Positions 56,930 to 64,000 of a stretch of DNA of 64,000 nt are shown here, piece by piece. Each line of letters begins with the position of its first letter. The first letter of the stretch is position 1. The stretch covers positions 138,453,741 to 138,517,740 of the forward strand of contig CM041465.1 of the NCBI GenBank assembly GCA_023213395.1. Reading direction: 5' to 3'. A program made the translations under genes and the position numbers. The stretch is from Cycas panzhihuaensis. Its lineage: Eukaryota > Cycadophyta. Under the pieces are notes generated by a model. That model saw only the letters and a program-made list of their open reading frames with translations, was not told the DNA's origin and ran no database searches.

Positions 56930-57870
56930 TTAATTAGTGACTTGAATAACTTTAAATAAGAGGCCAATAATAGATTTGATGATATTCCTATAAAATTAGA
57001 TCTTGATGGCACTAAAGTAGAAATTCTTGTATAAATCCAGCAATTATCACAATCTCAACTCCAAATCACATGGACTTGCAATACGACAAGTAACCCACCT
57101 ATCCCTTTTCAAGGAAGCAATGCACCTCCAAGAGGTTGCTTACCAAGGTAGCCCCTTTTTCACCATAAGATCAATATTCATACCTCTGATTTTGATGTAA
57201 ATAAAGAGTGCACTCAGAGCTGGATTAATAAGTTAGAATCATACTTCACACTCCACTTGATGTCAAAGGAAGATTAAATCTTATATGCCTCCATCTATCT
57301 TAATGGATGAGCGTGCCATTAGTTTAACTAGTAGAAATGAGAATATCCCTCCCACCTAATATGGTCCCACTTCAGTAGTTACTTTTTTGAATAATATAAA
57401 GATATGCGGAGTCAATCCTTCTTTATGAAACTTACTCAGCTTAAACAAACTATAATAGTAGAGGCATATACTAATGAATTCTAAGTTTTATACAATCATT
57501 CACCCTAAATCCAAAACATAAATAAATAAATAGTGATCAATATTTATATGGCTAGACTCCAAGATTATATTCATATGAGACTAAAGATAATGGAAATTAA
57601 CTCCCTTAAGGAAGCATTCAAGTGGACTCAAGTAATAGAGGCTAAATTTATAGTAGATAGACCCTCAACTACTCATTAGGATAACCCTAGGTTCTTACAC
57701 ACTTGATAGTCAAACTTTTAATGATTGCGGCCTCGATTTGATGATGTCATCTATCTTTAAGCTGACTTTGTACATCATAGAACGTGATAGGAGGATCCCA
57801 CCTACTCAGCTACTAACTGACAGAATAACAACTCATCCACCAAAAGAGTCTAAATTTCCCATGTTGAAGT
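56930..57870 (+). pseudogene. Ty3/gypsy gag remnant
   Basis: The plus-strand translation follows the Retrotrans_gag capsid pattern: 'CTQSWINKLESYFTLHLMS' (about 57205-57265), 'ILYASIYLNG' (about 57280-57310), 'YKDMRSQSFFMKLTQLKQT' (about 57398-57450), 'EAYTNEF', and 'YMARLQDYIHMRLKIMEINS' (about 57545-57605), then 'EAFKWTQVIEAKF'. Stops and frame changes are frequent. No zinc knuckle or pol follows before the minisatellite at 58030. It is probably the 5' half of a truncated gypsy element with the LTR candidate at 55310. Confidence 0.68.
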
Positions 57871-58029
57871 ATAATACTAACTAGAGACCACCCTCTATAT
57901 ATAGTATGTAGAAAAGTACACTTCTAAGCATGGCTTTTTTGTAAGGCACGATGTATGGTTTTTTCCATTAACCTATCCCTATCCACTAATAAATCCTTTA
58001 ACTCTAACTCTGAACATAAGGCTAAAGAT

Positions 58030-58275
58030 GAAACCCCTCCCTTATCACATTAATAATATTAATCTAAAACCCCCCCTATTATATTTATAAATTAACATTA
58101 AGACCCTCCCCCCTATTACATTTTAATAATTAAAGTAAACCCCCCCTCATTACGTTAATGTATTAATATTATTTTTTTTAACACCCCCTTTTCTATTATT
58201 CTAATTATTACATTAAAATTTATTCTTTTAATTTAATCATTATAAAACTTTCCCCCCTATATACTTTATAATATT
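58030..58275 (+). repeat. C-tract minisatellite, about six degenerate units
   Basis: Runs of 5-7 C alternate with AT-rich phrases built on 'tattacattaataatt', with irregular spacing of about 35-65 bp (C runs near 58035, 58069, 58107, 58140, 58183 and 58251). Confidence 0.7.
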
Positions 58276-58356
58276 CTCCCTCTTTCCACCTAATATCTTA
58301 GCTTATTCTTTGTGATAAATAAAGTATACATTACCTTTCAAACACTCATTCAAAGA

Positions 58357-58366
58357 GTATACATAC

Positions 58367-58403
<37 letters not shown>

Positions 58404-58412
58404 TATATATAC
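58357..58412. repeat. Compound (AT)n/(CA)n microsatellite
   Basis: About 11 AT units, then about 10 CA units, then four AT units. Confidence 0.92.
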
Positions 58413-58980
58413 TATTAATAAAGCCTAACTAACTTAGGCAAAACCAATATTTTTTCTTAGTTTTTTGGCTAAGATCAAGTGTAGTATCTGTTCTTATCTA
58501 TGTGGATTATTGAATACCTTTTATATGAATTTACATTTTTTCAAAAATAAAGTTTAATTAATAAAAAACTATTAATATTTTTTATATTTTATCTTGAAAA
58601 TTAGTTTTATATCTTCAAAATTATTGTCAAACTAATGTAACATATAAGTAATTGTTCTAATTTCATACTTTACAACTTTCTTAGAACTTAAACACTTAAG
58701 GGGGGTTGTTTATTTCTCAAAATTAAAGGGAACTTTTTTTTGAAAAGGGACTATTTAAAGAGATTTTTTAAGGGGCTGTTTATTTTTCAATTCAAGGGAA
58801 ACTATCTGCCTGAAAACATGTGATTTTTTTTCTTTAAGGGAAAAGCAAGTAATACATACTGCAATGCTTTCTTTTTCATTCTTGAATTATGCATGTTAAA
58901 ATATTAATCTGATGATTAGTACTCTTATTAAGTGATTATTTTTTTTCGCCTACTTTCATATTCTTCAATCTTTAATCAAA
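58413..58980 (+). other. Probable copia F leader; ~70-bp imperfect duplication
   Basis: Two copies of 'ttaagggg..tgtttattt.tcaa..aa.ggaac' lie at about 58697 and 58768. No LTR end or primer site was found, so the 5' LTR of copia F is missing or unrecognisable. Confidence 0.4.
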
Positions 58981-58996
58981 CCTTATAACTCCCAAT

Positions 58997-61900
58997 ATGG
59001 CGTTAATGCTAGGGACAACCACCTGCGTTCTAATTCTAGTGTTAACCGGCTCAAACTATGTTGACTGGAGGAATCGCATATCCCATAAGCTTAAATAGTA
59101 AAAGCTATGGTGATATGTGACTAGTGAATTTAAAAAACAAAAAAAAGAAACTACATTAAGTTATATGGTATATCTGATAAATTTAGATACAGCCTTAGGC
59201 ACTATATTAAACTCACTTTTACCAGAAATCAGTCGGTAGTTTTCTGAAACAGATGACTTGGCCACTGTCTGGAAAACTTTGTAAGATAAATATGATAAGG
59301 TTAATACACATCAAGTGGCTGTCCTATAACAGCAATTGTATGACCTTACTTTTGATGATTTTTTCGATGTTGAGGATTTTTTATGTAAAATTTAATTAAC
59401 TAATAAAGATATAAGAAACTGTATTAAATCCAAAACTAAAGAAGGTGATACTGAAAAAATAATCACGCATGTTAAAGATGATGATACACTCGTACGTATT
59501 GCAGTAAACAAGTTACTAAAATAATTTAATCTCTTTAAAACTGCCAGACAACAAGCTGGCGCCCCTCCTATAATATTCAATCAGTTGACAAACCAACTGA
59601 TCGAACATCAAACAATTTTAATTCAAATAGGCATATTAAAAGATCCTTCACATGCTTTATTTTCTAAAACTAAGCCACAAAATAAAAACAAACAACAAAA
59701 TAATTTTCATAGTACTCCAAAATTTTAGAAACCTTATAGAGGTTCACAATCCAATTCTCAAAACAATATTAAGTATTCTAGTCTAACTAAATACCAGAAT
59801 ATTTCTAATCAGTCGTTTTATAATAGGAACAACGTAACTCCTTCTTAGAATACTAGTTGTGCCTATTGTCATAAAAAAGGCCACACTATCTATGCCTGCA
59901 GAAGTAGAATAACTTCAGAAGCATGGAAAGCTTCCAAGGGATTTCAAAATCAACCTCAATCCCATCCTCAATCATAACCTCAAAATCGACAAGCTCATAA
60001 TCATTCTTTAGCGGTAACAACTTCTACATTTGTTACCCCTACAAATCAACCACCACAATGGATCCTTGACTCTAGTGCATCCCATTACATAATAGGACAC
60101 CAGAAAAATTTATCGACTTATCAATCTGAATCGAACTCTAAAGAAGAGATTTCTTTTGGAAGTGGTACCCAACTTAAAGTCAAAGGATCAGGTGATGTTA
60201 CCTTAAAGGATGGATCAATAAAGGACGTTTTCTACGTACCTGGTCTATTACCAAATCTACTTTCTGTTTATCAAATCTGCTAGAAAGACCTTGTCGTTGA
60301 ATTCTAGAAAAATAAATTTATTATTAAGGAGACATTAAATAAATTTAGATGTATTACCTTAGGACCTGTTGATCATAACATAGGTCTCTATAGTTTAACA
60401 AGTCTACAAAATAATAAAACAAAACCTTTTAGTGCCTTTATTACCAAATCTGACTTACTTAGTAAACTTTGGTATGCATGATTTGGCCATACAAGTTATT
60501 GAAAACTATAATATCTATAAAAGCATGAAATAGTTCATGGTCTTCCATCTTTAAACACTGTTTATGGTATTTATAAAGCCTGTGTGACAGGTAAGCAACA
60601 CATGGATCCATTTCCATATAAAACTCAATTCAGAGCAACAGTTCCACTTAAACTTATTCACTCTAACATATGTGGACCTTTCCATGTAATGTCATACTTT
60701 AGTTCTCATTATTTCATTATATTTATTGATGATTATTCAAGAAAATATTGGGTTTACATGCTTAAAACACGTAGTCAAGTGTTTAACATTTTCGTTGAAT
60801 ATAAAATACTAGTTGAAAATCAATCAAATTTAAAAATTAAAATTTTTCGATTTGATAATGCAAAGGAATATTTAAGTGGCAAATTCACTTCTTTCTGTAA
60901 AATGCACGAAATTTAGTTCCAGTATTCCGTTTTATATACACCTCAACAAAACGGTGTTGCTGAACGCAAAAATTGTACTCTTGTTGAGATGTCTCGTTGC
61001 ATGTTACATGTAAAGAATTTAGACCTAAAACTATAGGCAGAAGCAATTAACTGCTCTAACTATTTATTAAATAATTTACCAAGTAGATGTCTACAGAACG
61101 TTACTCCAGAACAAAAATGGTCTAGTAGAAAACCTTTAGTCAATCATTTACGAATCTTTAGAAGTATTGCATGGGGACACATCCATAAAGAAAAATGTAA
61201 AAAGTTAGACCTAAAAAGCCAAAAATATATCTTCGTTAGATACAGTGAAGAAAGTAAAGCTTATAGTCTCCTGGATCTAATCACGCATCAAATTTTAATT
61301 TTGCATGATGTAATATTTGATGAAGAAGGATCTTCTTCAACATCTACTTATGTAGAACTTCCCATTGAAAATTTGTTAACTAACACTTATTTAGTTGACC
61401 CCTTTGACAAATAAGCTGATCCGAAAGTTATAGACTCCTTATCAACTCAAGTCTAAAGTTGGACTCTATCCAAATCTAATGACATAGATTCCTCCTCTCA
61501 AACTAGTGCTACAAATCAACCTGTAATTTTAGAAACAGTTACTAACAAGCAACCTATTTGGGCAACAAAAATGCTTGCTGATGTTGGATCTGATGTAAGT
61601 AATCCTATAGATACTAGACGAATACGTGCTGAAAAATTTCATGCTAACTTTACCTTAATGTCAAAAATAATATACAATAATGATCCTAGAACATTTAAAC
61701 AAGCTAGCAATAATCCTGTATGGCAGGACACTATGCAAATTGAATTTGATGCTTTAATTAAAAATTCAACTTGGGATCTCATTCCTCTTCTACCTAGAAA
61801 AAATGTAGTTAATTATAAATGGGTATATCGAACTAAGTTTAATTCAAAAGGAGCTATTGAAAAACATAAAGTTTGCTTAGTTGCAAAAGGTTTCTCTTAA

Positions 61901-63190
61901 ATTGATGGTGTTAACTATAATGAAACCTTTATCCCTATCGCTAAAATGAATACTATCAAAATTGTTATTGATTTAGCAGCTAAATTTAGTTGAGAAAGTC
62001 ATCAAATGGATGTTAAGAGCACCTTTTTAAATGGTGATCTCAAAGAAGAAATGTATATGACTCAATCTCCTGGCTTTGTTGACAATCCTAACTTGGTTTG
62101 CAAGTTAAAGAAATCAATCTATAGGTTGAAACAAGCTCCTCGAGCTTGGTATACAAAAGTAGATGATTATCTTAGTCAAAATGGATACACTAGATGTATT
62201 AGTGATCCTAACCTTTACTTTAAATGTAAAAATAATAACATTACCATATTAATTCTTTATGTTGATGATATCATCATCGTAAGATATTCCATCATCAATA
62301 TTCATCAACTAAAATCAACCTTGATGAATAAATTTGAAATGATCAATTTAGGTCTTTTACATTATTTCCTTGGATTACAAATTTATTAAACTGATTTAAA
62401 AATAACAATATCCTAAGCTAAATATATCTTAGACTTAATTCAACGATTTAATATGGAAAATACTAAATTCGTATCTAATCTATTACAATGAGAAGTCAAA
62501 CTATCTACTGATTGTTCATTACCTTTATGTGACCCTACATTATATAGACAACTAATTGGTAGTCTTATTTATTTAACTCATACCCACCCTTACATTTCCT
62601 ATGCTGTCACTTTATGTTCACATTATATACAATAGCCACATGAATCTTATTGGAAAGCTGCTAAACTTATCTTATGATATCTAAAGCATACCATTTTTTA
62701 TGGTTTAACTTATACTTTTTACAATAAACCTCTAACTTTAACTGGATAGACTGATTCAGATTGGGTAGGTGATATAAATAATCAAAAATCTATATCAGGT
62801 TATGTATTTTTTATAGATTCCTCACCTATTACTTAGTCTAGTAAGAAAACACAAGTACTAGCTTTATTAACAACTGAAGCTAAATATCACACACTTGTTG
62901 AAGCCAGCAAAGAAGCACTTTGACTCAAATCTCTACTAAATGAAATTGGTCTATCTCTAAACTCTTCCATTGAACTTAAAGTTGATAATCAAGGTACAAT
63001 TGCTATTGCTACAAATTCAGTTTCACATTTTAGGACTAAACATATAGAATTACATCAGTATTTTATTCATAATCTTGTTACTGATAATCTTATTTCCTTG
63101 TCTTATTGTCCAACAGATCTATAGATTGCTGACATACTTACAAAGTATTTAACTGAAGTAAAGTTTCTAAATCTCTAAGATCTGTTGTAG
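58997..63190 (+). pseudogene. Copia F gag-pol polyprotein, near full length with many stops
   Basis: ATG at 58997. Gag (to about 59990) ends with an intact CCHC knuckle 'CAYCHKKGHTIYAC' (59858-59899). The protease site near 60059 reads 'WILDSSASHYI' (G to S in DSGAS). Pre-integrase 'KDGSIKDVFYVPGLLPNLLS' is at about 60208-60267. Integrase (60584-61320) keeps 'HSNICGPF', 'IFIDDYSRKYWVYMLK', 'RFDNAKEYL' and 'YTPQQNGVAERKN', so its catalytic D,D,E are present. RT (61700-62389) has 'KWVYRTKF', 'DVKSTFLNGDLKEEMYM', '[17 protein letters not shown]' and 'LYVDDIIIV' (62254-62280). RNase H (62560-63150) has 'YRQLIGSLIYLTHTHP', 'TDSDWVGD', 'TTEAKYH' and 'KHIELHQYFI'. Over twenty in-frame stops lie mostly at expected Gln or Trp codons, and frame is otherwise well kept. 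It is a sister copy of copia A and is dead as written. Confidence 0.88.
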
Positions 63191-63261
63191 ATAAAAGAAA
63201 TTTCTATTAAAGGGGGATCACCGTGATGAAGACCTTCTTTTTCTATAACATAAAAGTTAAC

Positions 63262-63273
63262 ATTAAAGGGGAA
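63262..63273 (+). promoter_or_regulatory. Polypurine tract of copia F
   Basis: ATTAAAGGGGAA directly precedes the LTR start TGTTAGGA. A similar AAAGGGGGA stretch lies 60 bases upstream (63210-63220). Confidence 0.8.
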
Positions 63274-63718
63274 TGTTAGGAATGTTAATGTAACCTTTTA
63301 TATTCTTCTTAAAGTTCATATTTATGTCACATGTTTAAATTAGTATTTAAGTTATTCTAATATTTAACTTTAGTGTTTATTTTAAACTTATGTGGAAGGT
63401 GATTGAAATGCGTAACTGCATTTCAACAAACCTTTCTTAGTATAAATTCTTCTCCTAGATTCAAGGAGATGGTTCCGAGAATCCAGGAGGGCTGTCTAAA
63501 AGCCTTTTCTAAGGCTGGTTTGGTGATTAGGTGGTTTCAGTATATTGTATCCTGTTTTTATTATTCTTAATAAAAACACAACTTTAGGAGGTGGTTTTTC
63601 TTCCCCAGAAGGGGTTTTCCACCTATCAATCTGGTGTATATGTGCAATGTTATTTGTAGCCTGTAATTGCTTGTCTATGTGATCCTGTGGTAACATTGTG
63701 CATGTGCCTATTTCTATA
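63274..63718 (+). repeat. 3' LTR of copia F
   Basis: Begins TGTTAGGAATG. The end is placed near 63718 by alignment with the copia A LTR end and is uncertain. It has the three stem-loop candidates also found in copia A LTRs: 63403-63426, 63452-63468 and 63589-63624. AATAAA at about 63569 may serve as polyadenylation signal. Confidence 0.75.
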
Positions 63719-64000
63719 ATTAGGATTTGTTTAGACTTAATAATTCCTTAATTAAGGCCTTTGAAATATCATTAAGGAATTCTATTATAGAAAGAGAAGA
63801 AAGATACCTCTAAAAATGATTCTTTTCCTTAGTCCTCTTCCATATTTTAATAATAAACCTTTATAATAAACCTATCTTTGTTATCATCATCCTTTTCAAC
63901 AATTAAAGAAGACTTTACTTCCATGCTTATCAACAATAATTTACTTACTAATCATGTTGTTTTAACAAAGGATATACAAATAGTATTATAATGTAAAATG
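63719..64000. other. No recognisable gene
   Basis: AT-rich flank of copia F up to the window end. Confidence 0.5.

Noticed and set aside
58997-63190. Alternative genetic code with TAA/TAG read as Gln
   Set aside because: Stops also replace Trp (TGG to TAG or TGA) and occur in several unrelated elements, and copia B and the gypsy element are open under the standard code. Deamination explains all of this.

Overview
The window looks like nuclear DNA from a seed plant with a large, repeat-rich genome. It is AT-rich and visibly poor in CpG. I recognise no intact host gene, rRNA, tRNA gene or CRISPR array. Nearly everything interpretable is LTR retrotransposon, at several stages of decay: Ty1/copia, Ty3/gypsy, and small non-autonomous elements. 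Plant affiliation rests on tRNA-iMet primer sites of the form TGGTATCAGAGC, on plant-type copia and gypsy polyproteins, and on a trapped fragment that reads as a plant ABCC-type transporter. The slow, heavily mutated TE landscape would suit a gymnosperm or another giant plant genome, but the sequence does not prove this.

Layout. 1-800 (-): decayed gypsy reverse transcriptase. 2700-4610 (+): decayed gypsy gag/protease, Tat-like. 4682-9060 (-): copia element with a 3' LTR only. 11054-14242 (+): complete non-autonomous element with two 220-bp LTRs and 5-bp target duplication GGTTA, encoding only a Gag-like/acidic protein. 15315-15493: long (TA)n tract. 15880-16325 (+): decayed gypsy RNase H, followed by a 57-bp tandem array (16370-17045). 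18474-18806: solo LTR with target duplication ATTTT. 20676-39030: a three-layer nest. Copia A (+, TSD CTTAC) was invaded by a gypsy element (-, 21963-33091, TSD ACAGA/ATAGA), which was itself invaded by copia B (-, 25991-31261, TSD AGTTC). 39036-42570: old DNA with an unidentified decayed ORF and a ~120-bp tandem array. 42675-55309 (+): copia D, whose 5' LTR was split by non-autonomous element E2 (-, 43030-48943), and whose body also holds a second, opposite-strand relative, E2b (50820-53102). 55310-57870 (+): gypsy LTR and gag remnant. 58030-58412: C-tract minisatellite and microsatellite. 58997-63718 (+): copia F, a close relative of copia A, with its 3' LTR.

Most interesting points. (1) E2 carries, antisense to its own transcript, a fragment of a host ABCC transporter gene with a possible intron, which looks like gene capture. 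(2) E2 and E2b lack pol but share a Gag-like N-terminus, an acidic middle and a conserved basic C-terminal block that I do not recognise. The 11054-14242 element has the same architecture, with three 19-residue repeats. (3) LTRs of two families carry stem-loops kept by paired changes. (4) Stop codons in the decayed ORFs fall mostly at expected Gln and Trp codons, the signature expected from cytosine deamination in methylated TEs.

The autonomous copia and gypsy families encode capsid, protease, integrase, RT and RNase H. The Gag-only elements would need those enzymes supplied in trans. None of the polyproteins seen here is intact, so no element in this window is autonomous today.
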